Source: Acidobacteriota bacterium | GTDB lineage: Bacteria > Acidobacteriota > Terriglobia > Terriglobales > Acidobacteriaceae | DNA length: 64,000 nt | NCBI GenBank assembly: GCA_013289765.1 | Contig: JABCZI010000006.1 | Coordinates: 235,844-299,843, forward strand | Direction of reading: 5' to 3' | In this document: in pieces, positions 17,014 to 26,102 of the stretch | Layout of the letters: each line of letters starts with the position of its first letter | How positions within the stretch are numbered: the stretch's first letter is position 1 | Notes under the pieces: generated by a model | What the model saw: only the letters and a program-made list of their open reading frames with translations | Database searches by the model: none | Told to the model about the DNA's origin: nothing | Translations under genes and position numbers: made by a program

Positions 17014-19158
17014 ATGCCAGATTTTCTGCTCGAGATCGGATGCGAAGAAATTCCGGCGCGGATGATCGCCTCCGCCTCGCGGGAACTCCGCGACCGGGTC
17101 GCCGCAATGTTGTCCCGCGAGCGCCTGGCGGCGGAAGACGTTACTCAGTTCGACACTCCGCGACGGCTGGCGGTGATGGCTGCAGGGATTCCATCCGCAC
17201 AGCCCGATGTGACCGAGGAAGTTACAGGCCCACCGGTGAATGTCGCTTACAAAGATGGTGAACCCACTCCCGCCGCGCATGCCTTTGCCCGTAAGGCCGG
17301 AGTGCAAGTCTCTCAACTGGAAAGAATCACGACATCGAAAGGCGAATATCTCTCCGCGAAGATTACCAAACAAGGCCGGCGCGCATCTGAAGTCCTCGCT
17401 GAGAATCTTCCCAGAGAACTCTCGTCCATCTACTGGCCGAAGAATATGTATTGGAGCAAACCGAACGAGCGATTTGTGCGCCCTGTTCGCTGGCTGGTCG
17501 CACTGCTCGACCAGGAAACGATTCCGCTGGAGTTCGAAGGAGTCCGGGCAGGGAAGACCTCGCGCGGGCACAGAATCTTGTCGGGGGGCGATGTAGCAAT
17601 TTCGCGTGCCGGGTCCGCGTACGTTGATGCTCTCCGCTCAGCCAAAGTTTTGGGCCGCGCCGAGCGCGAGCAGCGGATTCGCAAAGCGTTGGACGCTGCC
17701 GCACGAACGATTGCCGGAGCACGCTGGCGCGAAGATAATCCCCTGCTCGACACGGTCGTGAATCTCACGGAATTTCCATCGGTAATTTTAGGTGGATTCG
17801 ATCCTCAGTTCCTTGTCTTGCCGGATGAAGTGCTGGTCACGGTGATGCGGGACCACCAGAAATATTTTGCGCTGGAGGATGCCGAGGGCAAGCTTCTGCC
17901 ACATTTTCTGGCGGTTCTGAATACTGATAGCGATCCGCAAGGACTGATCCGGCACGGAAATGATCGGGTATTGCGGGCGCGCTTCAACGACGCACGATTC
18001 TTCTGGGAGACGGACCAGAAAAAATCGCTCCTGGAACGCCTCGAACTGCTTCGGCACGTTACCTTTCAGAAAGATCTGGGCACCTACTATGAGAAGACGC
18101 AGCGGGTGCAGCGCTTGTGCAGTTGGCTGAGCGAGATCATCAAGCAGAGCGGGATGGCTGTGCGTCCCGGTGTGATCCATAAGGCCGCGTGCATGGCAAA
18201 AGCCGACCTCACCACCGAACTGGTAAAAGAGTTCACCGAATTGCAGGGCATCGTCGGCGGGCTCTACGCGCGCGCACAAGAGCTCGATCGATCGCTGCCC
18301 GAAGCCACGCGATTCGCCATTGCCGATACGATCTATGATCACTACAAACCCGAGTCCACTGAAGACGAAGTGCCTCGATCAATGGAGGGCGCTGTACTTT
18401 CGGTAGGCGATAAGGCCGATACGATTGCGGGTATGTTTGCGCTGGGACTGGTTCCGAGTGGATCGAAGGATCCCTTTGCCCTGCGGCGGCAGGCGAATGC
18501 AATCGTAAAAGTCATCGCGGAGAAAAAGCTTCCGTTCCATTTGAGTGACCTGATGCGCGATGCGCGCGCCGGCTACCAGGGGTCAGAGGCGGAGAAGAAA
18601 TTTGTCGACGATTCGAAGTTCGTCGATTCGGTGAAGTCATTCTTCCGCGAGCGGTTGGAGTTTTATTTGAAGGATGTGCGCGGCTACGCCTATGACGTGG
18701 TTCAGGCGGTCTTGGCCGCAGGCGCGGATGATGTTGTGGACGTGCTGGCGCGCGCCGAAGCAGTGAAACAGGTGATGCACATGCCGGAGTTCCTGGCCAT
18801 TGGCGCCGCCTGCAAGCGTATGCGGAACATTCTGAAGCAGGCGGGAGAAAAAGGCATCGAGCCGGCGCGGCAGTTTAACGCTACGCCTGGTTCTGATCCC
18901 GAAGAAATAAGTCTAGCTGCTTTCCTGGAGACTCACGCTCACACCATCGAAGAGTATCGCAAGAAGAAAGAGTACCGCGACGCTCTCATGCTTCTCTCGA
19001 CGGCGCGCGAGCGCGTAGATGCGTTCTTCGATAAAGTGATGGTAATGGTCGAGGATCAAAAGGTACGAACGAACCGCCTGGCGCTGCTTCGAAAGCTGTT
19101 AACGGAGTTTTCGACCATCGCCGACTTTTCAGAAATCGTGACAGAAGGCAAAGCATAA
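17014..19158 (+). CDS. glyS: Glycyl-tRNA synthetase beta subunit
   Basis: A 714-residue GlyS of normal length. The start MPDFLLEIGCEEIPARMI, the middle HRILSGGD and MRDHQKYFAL, the HD-like region (RHVTFQKDLGTYYEKTQRV), the repeat AKADLTTELVKEFTELQGIVG, and a C-terminal DALR-type anticodon-binding helix domain (residues about 600-700) are all present. The beta subunit binds tRNA-Gly and completes the alpha2beta2 enzyme with GlyQ encoded upstream. It is separated from glyQ by a palindromic element rather than tightly coupled. Confidence 0.93.
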   Translation: MPDFLLEIGCEEIPARMIASASRELRDRVAAMLSRERLAAEDVTQFDTPRRLAVMAAGIPSAQPDVTEEVTGPPVNVAYKDGEPTPAAHAFARKAGVQVSQLERITTSKGEYLSAKITKQGRRASEVLAENLPRELSSIYWPKNMYWSKPNERFVRPVRWLVALLDQETIPLEFEGVRAGKTSRGHRILSGGDVAISRAGSAYVDALRSAKVLGRAEREQRIRKALDAAARTIAGARWREDNPLLDTVVNLTEFPSVILGGFDPQFLVLPDEVLVTVMRDHQKYFALEDAEGKLLPHFLAVLNTDSDPQGLIRHGNDRVLRARFNDARFFWETDQKKSLLERLELLRHVTFQKDLGTYYEKTQRVQRLCSWLSEIIKQSGMAVRPGVIHKAACMAKADLTTELVKEFTELQGIVGGLYARAQELDRSLPEATRFAIADTIYDHYKPESTEDEVPRSMEGAVLSVGDKADTIAGMFALGLVPSGSKDPFALRRQANAIVKVIAEKKLPFHLSDLMRDARAGYQGSEAEKKFVDDSKFVDSVKSFFRERLEFYLKDVRGYAYDVVQAVLAAGADDVVDVLARAEAVKQVMHMPEFLAIGAACKRMRNILKQAGEKGIEPARQFNATPGSDPEEISLAAFLETHAHTIEEYRKKKEYRDALMLLSTARERVDAFFDKVMVMVEDQKVRTNRLALLRKLLTEFSTIADFSEIVTEGKA

Positions 19159-19229
19159 AAATTATTCAACTTCTTATCGCAGCGCCGAAAGCGCTACGCC
19201 AATTAAAATCCTAGGACAGAGGACTCATC

Positions 19230-22028
19230 ATGGCAACAATCACCCTCCCCGAAGCTGGCGTACAAGAAAACAAAAAATCCTCAATTAAGTATGTTTACTC
19301 TTTCGGCGGCGGCAAGGCCGATGGCAACGGAAAGATGAAAGATGACCTCGGCGGCAAGGGCGCCGGCTTGGCCGAAATGACCAATGCAGGCTTGCCAGTC
19401 CCTCCCGGTTTCACCATCCAGACGGAAGCTTGCCGCGAGTACATGCGAAGCGGCGGTGTCTCAAAAGAAGTCGAGCGGCAGATGGAAGACGCGCTTGCAA
19501 AACTCGAAGCCCTCCAAGGTCAGAAACTGGGGACGGGAGAAAATCCGCTGCTGGTCAGCGTGCGTTCCGGCGCAAAGTTCTCCATGCCCGGCATGATGGA
19601 TACAATCCTCAATCTCGGGTTGAACGACAAGAGTGTCGAGGCCTTGGCCAAGCGCAGCAACAATCCACGTTTCGCGGCAGATTCCTACCGTCGGCTGATC
19701 CAGATGTTTGGCAACGTTGTGCTGGAAATCCCCAAGCATGCTTTCGACGAAGTCTTCGATGCGAAAAAGAAGCAAAAGAAAACCAAGCTCGACACTGACC
19801 TCGACGCCAAGGCCTTGAGGGAAGTAATCGAGGAATACAAGAAGGTGGTCAAGAAGCACGCCAAGCGCGACTTCCCGCAGGATCCCCACGAGCAACTAGT
19901 GATGGCGCGGGACGCCGTGTTCCGCTCATGGCAGAACGATCGGGCCAAGACCTACCGCCGCATCAATAATATCGATGACATGCTGGGCACTGCGGTCAAC
20001 GTGCAAGCAATGGTGTACGGCAACCTTGGAGACACGAGTGGCACGGGTGTCGGCTTCACGCGAAATCCCGCTACCGGCGCGAAGGAGTTCTATGGCGAAT
20101 ATCTGATGAACGCCCAGGGCGAAGATGTGGTGTCGGGTGTGCGCACGCCAGTGCCGATTCTCGAACTGCAAAGAATTATGCCTGACGTGTACAACCAGTT
20201 GCGCGACATCACCACGCGGCTGGAAAAGCATTATCACGACATGCAGGATTTCGAGTTCACCATCCAGGATGGCAAACTCTACATGCTGCAAACCCGCAAC
20301 GGCAAGCGTACCGGCCTTGCCGCCGTGCGGCTGGCAATCGAGATGGTCGAGGAAGGATTAATCAGCAAAGAAGAGGCGATCTTCCGCCTCGACCCCAATC
20401 AGGTTGTGGATTTCTTCGTGTCGCGGTTGGACGAAAAAGATGTACGACCGGAAGACATACTGACCAAGACCGGATTGGCCGCCTCACCAGGAGCAGTCGT
20501 AGGGCAAATCGTTTTTACCGCCGATGATGCAGTTCAAAAAGCAGGTCACGGTGCGGAGAAAAATCCCGTCATTTTGGTTCGCGCCGAAACCACTCCCGAA
20601 GATATTCACGGAATGGAAGTTGCGATCGGCATCTTGACGTCGCAGGGCGGCATCACCAGTCACGCCGCGGTCGTCACTCGCGGCATGGGCAAGAGCTGCG
20701 TTGCCGGCGCTGGCGAGATCTCCGTGGATGAGCGCAGGCGCGAGATGCGGGCCCGTGGCCAGGTATTCAAAGATGGAGACTGGATTACGATCGACGGCAC
20801 CACCGGTCGCGTGTTAAGAGGCAAGAGAAACTTGTTGCCGCCCGACCCTGAAAATCTGGCAAAACTCGAGAAGTTCATGAATTGGGCGGAGCCATTTCGA
20901 AAAATTGGAGTGCGCGCCAATGCGGATATACCACGCGACGCCAAGAAGGCCCGCGAATTCGGAGCCGAGGGTATTGGCCTTTGCCGCACCGAGCACATGT
21001 TTTTTGCTCAAGACCGCATCCCGCATATGCGCGCCATGATTCTCGCCGACAATGAGAAAGACCGGCGCGTTGCCCTTAAGAAACTGCTCCCCATGCAGCG
21101 CTCAGATTTTATCGGCCTTTTTAAAGCGATGGAAGGATTGCCAGTGACGATCCGCTTGCTCGATCCGCCACTGCACGAGTTCTTGCCCAAGCGCGAGAAA
21201 CTCATGGTCGATATCGCAAACCTGACCAGCGCCACCGCGAAGCAAAAGAAAGCTCTGCTCGACGAATACGGCGACTATGGCGCGAAGTCCCCAGGTGATC
21301 TAAAAACTCTTCTTCCGCAATTGCTGTCGCGCGTCGAGGAGTTACATGAATTCAATCCGATGCTTGGCCATCGCGGATGCCGCTTGGGTATCACCTACCC
21401 CGAAATCACCGAGATGCAGGCGCGTGCCATTTTTGAAGCCGTCGTCGCCGTGGACAAACAAGGCATTAAGACGCACGCAGAAGTGATGATCCCACTAGTT
21501 GCAACTGCAAAAGAAATGGCAAATCAGGGCGCGATTGTGCGGCGCGTGGCCGAAGAAGTATTCAAGGAGAAGGGAAGGCACGTGCATTATTTAGTCGGCA
21601 CAATGATAGAACTGCCCCGCGCCTGCCTGGTGGCCGACGAGATCGCTAAAGAAGCGGAGTTTTTCTCATTCGGTACGAACGACCTCACTCAGACTACATT
21701 TGGATTCTCGCGCGACGACGTGAATAAAATTCTGCCGACATACCTCGAGGAAGGGATTCTAAAGCAAGATCCCTTCGCCTCAATCGACCGCGACGGCGTC
21801 GGCGAACTGGTGCGAATCGGGATCGAGCGTGGGCGAAAGACGCGTCCCAAGCTGGAAGTCGGCATCTGCGGCGAGCACGGCGGCGACCCATCGTCGGTGG
21901 AGTTCTGCCATCAAGTGGGAATGGACTATGTGTCATGCTCCCCGTTCCGCGTTCTGACAGCGCGCTTGGCAGCGGCGCAGGCGGGAGCGACCGATGCGTT
22001 GAAGGTTGAGGGAGGAAGAACAAAATAA
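19230..22028 (+). CDS. ppdK: Pyruvate phosphate dikinase
   Basis: A 932-residue PPDK, slightly longer than the usual 870-900. Nucleotide-binding N-domain motifs GGKGAGLAEM, SVRSGAKFSMPGMMDTILNLG and GEDVVSGVRTP are present; the central phosphohistidine domain has TSQGGITSHAAVVTRGMG with the catalytic His; the PEP/pyruvate barrel has GTNDLTQTTFGFSRDD and GICGEHGGDP. It interconverts pyruvate + ATP + Pi and PEP + AMP + PPi and can work in gluconeogenic or glycolytic direction. A Lys-rich insertion (AKKKQKKTKLDTDLD near 175-190) is expected in the N-domain loop. The ATG at 19230 has an agaggac site upstream; about 20 N-terminal residues precede the conserved VYSFGGG. Confidence 0.94.
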   Translation: MATITLPEAGVQENKKSSIKYVYSFGGGKADGNGKMKDDLGGKGAGLAEMTNAGLPVPPGFTIQTEACREYMRSGGVSKEVERQMEDALAKLEALQGQKLGTGENPLLVSVRSGAKFSMPGMMDTILNLGLNDKSVEALAKRSNNPRFAADSYRRLIQMFGNVVLEIPKHAFDEVFDAKKKQKKTKLDTDLDAKALREVIEEYKKVVKKHAKRDFPQDPHEQLVMARDAVFRSWQNDRAKTYRRINNIDDMLGTAVNVQAMVYGNLGDTSGTGVGFTRNPATGAKEFYGEYLMNAQGEDVVSGVRTPVPILELQRIMPDVYNQLRDITTRLEKHYHDMQDFEFTIQDGKLYMLQTRNGKRTGLAAVRLAIEMVEEGLISKEEAIFRLDPNQVVDFFVSRLDEKDVRPEDILTKTGLAASPGAVVGQIVFTADDAVQKAGHGAEKNPVILVRAETTPEDIHGMEVAIGILTSQGGITSHAAVVTRGMGKSCVAGAGEISVDERRREMRARGQVFKDGDWITIDGTTGRVLRGKRNLLPPDPENLAKLEKFMNWAEPFRKIGVRANADIPRDAKKAREFGAEGIGLCRTEHMFFAQDRIPHMRAMILADNEKDRRVALKKLLPMQRSDFIGLFKAMEGLPVTIRLLDPPLHEFLPKREKLMVDIANLTSATAKQKKALLDEYGDYGAKSPGDLKTLLPQLLSRVEELHEFNPMLGHRGCRLGITYPEITEMQARAIFEAVVAVDKQGIKTHAEVMIPLVATAKEMANQGAIVRRVAEEVFKEKGRHVHYLVGTMIELPRACLVADEIAKEAEFFSFGTNDLTQTTFGFSRDDVNKILPTYLEEGILKQDPFASIDRDGVGELVRIGIERGRKTRPKLEVGICGEHGGDPSSVEFCHQVGMDYVSCSPFRVLTARLAAAQAGATDALKVEGGRTK

Positions 22029-22047
22029 AAGAATTGAGCTCAGCGTT

Positions 22048-22704
22048 CTACTGTACTTTTTGCAGTCGAGCGATCAGTTTTTGCGCCAAACTTTCCTCTG
22101 ACTCTGACCACAGCAACCGTGCGCTTGCCCCGCTATTTTTTCCCACATTAATCGAAAACTCAACTAGCTTTGCTACGTTCTCGCGAATTTTGGCGCGAGT
22201 CTGCTCGTTCAACGAAGACTCAGGCTGCAGAAAGTAGGAATCCAAGCCAAAGTCTATTTCGATGTGACCTGTCTCCCGGAACGCTCCCTCATCGAATTCC
22301 TCTCCCTGAATGATGAATCTCACCACGGCCGGCTCAAGCACCCAGTTCTCGTTGGATGCATCTGCAGTCCAAAGATCCCAGTGCGCCTCGAAGACGTAGG
22401 CGTAATCTTCGTGAACCGACTCAGCGGCGATCAGGGTCGCCTGGCCCGCATCGATCCCGCCTGGAAATCTGCGCTCCAGTACCGTAGCCTCATTCCATGA
22501 GACCGGATGCAGCGCAAAGTAACTGACGCCCGGCCGCTGCGCCGAGAAAGGAAACTGTTGCAATACGGCAAAAGCATGCGGCAACATTTCCGGACCGGAA
22601 AAATCGACAAACCAAAGGCTCAGATAAAGGGGATCGGACACAGTTGCCTCTCGAATCGTTAGCGCCGCACTCAGCAGCACCATAATTCTAAATGTTCTCG
22701 CCAT
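22048..22704 (-). CDS. Hypothetical exported protein
   Basis: A 218-residue protein of unknown function. The N-terminus (MARTFRIMVLLSAALTIREA) is weakly signal-like. The body contains VSDPLYLSLWFVDFSGPEML, YVFEAHWDLWTAD and a charged helical C-terminus. An alternative start at the GTG of VSDPLYL would give a cytoplasmic protein. The upstream coding edge overlaps a 16-bp tandem repeat whose first copy lies at the start codon, so the native 5' end may have been altered. It ends convergently with ppdK, 20 bp away. Not assigned to a family. Confidence 0.6.
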   Translation of the reverse strand: MARTFRIMVLLSAALTIREATVSDPLYLSLWFVDFSGPEMLPHAFAVLQQFPFSAQRPGVSYFALHPVSWNEATVLERRFPGGIDAGQATLIAAESVHEDYAYVFEAHWDLWTADASNENWVLEPAVVRFIIQGEEFDEGAFRETGHIEIDFGLDSYFLQPESSLNEQTRAKIRENVAKLVEFSINVGKNSGASARLLWSESEESLAQKLIARLQKVQ

Positions 22705-22752
22705 TGTTTGATGCAATCATTGTTTGATGCAATCAGTGTTTGATGCAATCAG
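22705..22752 (+). repeat. Three tandem copies of a 16-bp unit
   Basis: TGTTTGATGCAATCA(T/G) occurs three times head to tail at 22705, 22721 and 22737, with only the last base of the unit varying. It abuts the start codon of the minus-strand gene ending at 22704 and lies 80 bp before tRNA-Glu. Confidence 0.9.
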
Positions 22753-22833
22753 TCTGCCGGACAGGTTCGCTTTTTGACAGTCCCTCGAAGGGTTGCTACG
22801 ATCAAGGTTGCTTCTCGCATTTGCCTCACATCC

Positions 22834-22911
22834 GTCCCCGTCGTCTAGCCTGGCCTAGGACATCGCCCTTTCACGGCGGTAACACGGGTTCAAATCCCGT
22901 CGGGGACGCCA
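22834..22911 (+). tRNA. tRNA-Glu (anticodon UUC)
   Basis: A complete cloverleaf is visible: acceptor arms GTCCCCG (22834-22840) and CGGGGAC (22901-22907), a D-arm with TCTAGCCTGGCCTAGGA, an anticodon arm TCGCC / GGCGG around loop CTTTCAC with anticodon TTC at 22870-22872, T-loop GGTTCAAATCC, discriminator G and encoded CCA. The integrase stop codon lies seven bases beyond the CCA, so the 3' end of this tRNA is the likely attachment site of the adjacent island. Confidence 0.96.
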
Positions 22912-22917
22912 ACAAAA

Positions 22918-24123
22918 TCAAATACTTGCAGGAACCCCAGTTCCCGACGCGGTACGCATTACGGTACGGTCTTGTCTACGAGTGACCAGGCGAACCACCT
23001 TTCTGTGCGCCATCTGCTTCTCGTCCGACATTGCTTCATCGTAGATGTCCATCGTCACTTTGATGGAGTTGTGGCGCAGCAGCCCTTGGACGACCTTCGG
23101 ATCGCCGTGATTCTGCCGCAGCAGTGTGGTATAGGAATGGCGTAGCGTGTGCCATCCCTTGATTTCGATTCCTGCCTCGCTTGCCGCAGGTTTGATGTGG
23201 TGCTGCATGATGCGACTCATCCAGTACGGTTGTTTGCCCTTCATTTTCGGGCTAGCGAAGATGTAGTCGCTGTTCTCGGCATAGGGGGTCTCCTGTCGCC
23301 AAGCCAACAGTTCCTCAAGGAGGTCATCGTCCAGGGGAATGGAGTTCTTGGACCTTTCTGTCTTCACTGCTCCCACGTGCTGCTTAACAATTGAGCGCCT
23401 GGGGGTGAGCTTGTGTTCGGCGAAGTCGATATCTTCCCATTTGACGCCGCTCAATTCCCCTCTGCGGAGGCCCGTACCGAAATCGAGCAGCACCATGACG
23501 CGCTCCCTCGGTTTCAATACTTCGAAAATGAGCTGGGATAGCTGATCGACGCTAAGACGGCTCGGAGTCGACAGACGCTGTCCACCCTGGCGAACGGCCG
23601 AGATGGGATTGTGGTCAATCCATTCGTAGCGAATGGCGTGTGCGTAGAGAACGTGCATGAGGTCTCGGATTTTCTTCTTGGTCCCTGGAGCCAGAGCCTT
23701 CCCGTTCGGCTTTTTGAGTGGTGAGAGCCAATCTTCCATAGCGATTGCCTTCACTTCCTGCAGCGCTACCTCGCCCCATCGGGGAAGGATCCACCTCCGC
23801 AAGTAGCTTCGGTAGTTGTCCTTGGTTGAGAAAGCTCGCCGGCTCATAGGATCTGTTTCCATTGAGCACTCTTTCTGCAGCCAGTGATCGACCAGTTCCT
23901 TGAAGGTGCCGGGACCATCCCCAGATCGGCGACCCAAGCCAAGACGCTGAACTTCTCTCCGTGCCGCGGCCTCGCTTCGAAAGTCTTTAGCTAAGCCGAG
24001 TACACGCTTGCGTTCTGTGGGCCGACCATCAGTTCCAGGGTCATACCATCGATAGACCAAAACAGCACCGGACTTCCTTTGAATCGTGCTGAGGAAGCCC
24101 TTACTCGTATGCCTCTTTCTCAT
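22918..24123 (-). CDS. Tyrosine-type integrase
   Basis: A 401-residue site-specific recombinase. An N-terminal arm-binding part (residues about 1-60) is followed by a SAM-like core-binding domain (about 70-165: TFKELVDHWLQKE, YLRRWILPRWGEVAL) and the catalytic domain with the first Arg in LLDFGTGLRRGELSGVKWEDID, HTLRHSYTTLL (His-x-x-Arg), and the C-terminal HNSIKVTMDIY carrying the nucleophilic Tyr. All catalytic residues are present, so it may be active. It integrates the element at the tRNA-Glu 3' end. The start overlaps the stop of the excisionase-like gene by four bases (ATGA), showing translational coupling. Confidence 0.92.
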   Translation of the reverse strand: MRKRHTSKGFLSTIQRKSGAVLVYRWYDPGTDGRPTERKRVLGLAKDFRSEAAARREVQRLGLGRRSGDGPGTFKELVDHWLQKECSMETDPMSRRAFSTKDNYRSYLRRWILPRWGEVALQEVKAIAMEDWLSPLKKPNGKALAPGTKKKIRDLMHVLYAHAIRYEWIDHNPISAVRQGGQRLSTPSRLSVDQLSQLIFEVLKPRERVMVLLDFGTGLRRGELSGVKWEDIDFAEHKLTPRRSIVKQHVGAVKTERSKNSIPLDDDLLEELLAWRQETPYAENSDYIFASPKMKGKQPYWMSRIMQHHIKPAASEAGIEIKGWHTLRHSYTTLLRQNHGDPKVVQGLLRHNSIKVTMDIYDEAMSDEKQMAHRKVVRLVTRRQDRTVMRTASGTGVPASI

Positions 24124-24398
24124 TGAAACCCTTTCCTTTCAGAAAGAGGCGGGCGGCGATCCGAGTGTAGCTTTCTTTTCATCCACTCGTCTAGCTGCGA
24201 GATTTTGAATCGCCACATCTTGCGCACTCCATTTCCCCACGGGTATGCCGGAACCTCACCCTTGCGTGCTTTCTCCAGGAGAGTTTTGGGTGCGACATCG
24301 AGGTACTCAGCTGCCTTTTCAACTGACACGTAGGGTTCAAAGTGTGTCGTAACGGCTGGCGTTGCCGGACCTGGCTGGGGCGACATTGGGGTCCTCAT
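24120..24398 (-). CDS. Excisionase-type helix-turn-helix protein
   Basis: A 92-residue DNA-binding protein. Residues about 22-70 form a MerR/excisionase-like winged helix: YVSVEKAAEYLDVAPKTLLEKARKGEVPAYPW and WRFKISQLDEWM. These small proteins bend DNA and steer the integrase towards excision, or regulate it. The gene is translationally coupled to the integrase, which supports this role. The first 15-20 residues are proline-rich and may not be natural; a start within the sequence before TTHFEPY cannot be excluded. Confidence 0.82.
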   Translation of the reverse strand: MRTPMSPQPGPATPAVTTHFEPYVSVEKAAEYLDVAPKTLLEKARKGEVPAYPWGNGVRKMWRFKISQLDEWMKRKLHSDRRPPLSERKGFQ

Positions 24399-24551
24399 CC
24401 TCGCGGACTCCTTGAGTTGCCCGCGGCGAACGCCCGTCAGACCCGTGAAGCGATTCGCCGGCGCGATGTGGCGATGCGGTTACGACGGTCTGGCGGGAGC
24501 GCGCGATTTGCAGTTCTTTTACAACGAAAGGGGATTTCAGTCAAACGGGCT

Positions 24552-24615
24552 CAATCGCAGGTAGTGGGTCAGTGGGTCTGTGGAAATCAGAGTGACCCAC
24601 TACCCAATCGCAGGT
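24552..24615. repeat. Inverted repeat nested within an 11-bp direct repeat
   Basis: CAATCGCAGGT occurs at 24552-24562 and 24605-24615. Between and overlapping them is an 11-bp perfect inverted repeat GTAGTGGGTCA (24561-24571) / TGACCCACTAC (24593-24603). The arrangement, a dyad flanked by identical direct repeats, resembles a tiny inserted element with target duplication or a recombination site. Confidence 0.75.
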
Positions 24616-24689
24616 CCCCGACTTCATCGAAGCAGAACCGTCGCCACTGACAACGAGATGCAATCGAGGATTGTTTCATCTCAGGCAAG

Positions 24690-24912
24690 CTTATCAGAGC
24701 AAATCTCTGTAACGCCTCCAAAGCCACGCGAACCAGTTGACTCCGTGTGCGCACTTCCGTCTTGCCAAACAGTTGCCGCAGCGTGTTCTTGACCGCGCTT
24801 CCGAGATATTCATGCGTGACGCAATTCCTTTATTCGATCAGCCTTAAACAACCAGCCGAAGTACGTCCATTCCTGGAAGCAAACTCAATGGGTGTCAAGT
24901 GCGAGATTCTTG
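24690..24912 (-). pseudogene. LuxR/NarL-type HTH remnant with frameshifts
   Basis: Three minus-strand frames join to give a LuxR-type DNA-binding domain: LTPIEFA, then DRIKELRH, then MNISE, then GSAVKNTLRQLFGKTEVRTR followed by SQLVRVALE. The expected order of a NarL-family HTH (LTPRE, NKEIA, LNISEgTVKN, L..KTGVRTRSQL) is preserved, but at least two frameshifts fall between 24800 and 24850. No receiver domain is seen upstream. This is a decayed response-regulator end within the island. Confidence 0.5.
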
Positions 24913-25007
24913 CTAAACCCTGTGTACACAGCCCACCGTATAGCCACCAGTCGTTCGTGGCGGGCTTTCGATGAAGTGGTCGGATTGGTACCCCAGAAGG
25001 CAGCTTC

Positions 25008-25031
25008 GAGGAGATCGCCATTGATCTCCTC
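25008..25031. repeat. Short hairpin
   Basis: A perfect 9-bp inverted repeat GAGGAGATC / GATCTCCTC with a 6-nt spacer, no T-tract on either side. Function not evident. Confidence 0.55.
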
Positions 25032-25240
25032 CAAGCCCGTTTCTGGACCGGCGTCGCGTTGTTTCCGCTTTTGGTGGACACTCAAAAGAGGTGTTCGACA
25101 ACATCTGTTCGGGCAGGCGGCGTTATAAACCTGCCCTGAATTGCTCGCGTGAAAACCCGGTAAAGCTTGGCCTGATTGATCGCTCCAAACCTTCAGGCAG
25201 AAAAGACTAAAGAGACGTTCTGCTGAGGTTCGGACTGTTG

Positions 25241-25447
25241 CTATTCGGGTAGTCGGATTACTGGAGACTCAGGTCGGCAGCAAACCCCAAATTGCTGCCA
25301 AAGGCGAAACCACGGGCTATGCGCGAGGGTTTCGTCGTGCCTTCGATTGGCGGCAGAGATGTCGCTTGCGCTGAGTGGCCTAATATCCGGCGCTTCGAAC
25401 ATTTCCTGTAGCTGCTCAATCTCGTCAATGATGCGTTCAACGTCCAT
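25241..25447 (-). CDS. Small conserved-type protein, unknown function
   Basis: A 68-residue acidic protein: MDVERIIDEIEQLQEMFEAP followed by DIRPLSASDISAANRRHDE and SPWFRLWQQFGVCCR. I recall similar short proteins in acidobacterial genomes, so it is likely real rather than a random frame; this is memory, not a search. An amphipathic N-terminal helix and a Trp/Phe-rich C-terminal patch are visible. It stands alone on the minus strand amid debris, and its function is unknown. Confidence 0.6.
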   Translation of the reverse strand: MDVERIIDEIEQLQEMFEAPDIRPLSASDISAANRRHDETLAHSPWFRLWQQFGVCCRPESPVIRLPE

Positions 25448-26102
25448 TCCGTCTCAATATCCGACATGAGCGTGGCATTCGTCAAACGGGGCGGCGACAG
25501 CACGTCGTGCCTATGAGAACGTTCTGCACCCAGCGAGAGTCAGCGTTCCCTAAAGTCCTCTGCCGGTCGAAAACGCAGCGTGCTGTTTCCTGATGGCGTG
25601 AACTCGGGGTCGAAAGATCAAGTTCTGTTGGCTGAAAGTGCCCTCATGGGTCGAATTGCGCAGCAATACCGGGCCCATCGCAAGTAGTGTGCGAAGAGGT
25701 ATCGCCGGTAGTGGAGAGATTTTTTCATCCCTCCAAGGCAGTCGAGAACAAACGAAAACACGCCGGATCGATCGCTGAGTTCTACATTACTTCGCTCGAA
25801 GAAATGAAGGCTCTTCTGGCCTATGCCAACAGCCGATTTGCGCTAGCTGCTTAAGTCTCTAATCCTCGCTCTCAGCAGACGCTACGCAGCGTCGCCGCTG
25901 TTGAATCACGTGGACGCTGATCAGGATTTACCAGCCAGAGTCCGGGGTCGCGGTCTCCCCTTGAATAATCCCATGAACTGGTCACTTCGGCACAGTCTCA
26001 GAATTGAATCCTAGCCATAATCCAAGGTGGATTCGCAGTTGTACTTGAATATCGTGCAGATGCCAGCACGTTACGCTGCCGCGATCAAGCGAGGCGAAGA
26101 CA
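25448..26102. other. Gene-poor island stretch
   Basis: Only weak signals. A 47-codon plus-strand frame from GTG 25711 to 25854 (VERFFHPSKAVENKRKHAGS onward) has plausible composition but no recognised family. The rest has no supported gene, RNA or repeat. Confidence 0.35.

Larger units (their letters stand above)
22912..24398. mobile_element. Integration module at the left edge of a tRNA-Glu island
   Basis: A tyrosine integrase and an excisionase-like gene sit head-to-tail on the minus strand, immediately next to the 3' end of tRNA-Glu, the classic layout of an island or prophage remnant. The following 20 kb are rich in short, isolated and broken genes. I could not find a second copy of the tRNA 3' end to mark the right border, so its extent is open. 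Confidence 0.7.

Noticed and set aside
24342..24650. 102-codon plus-strand frame over the excisionase leader
   Set aside because: Opposite the excisionase start, Arg/Trp-rich, and crosses the repeat structure; no protein features.
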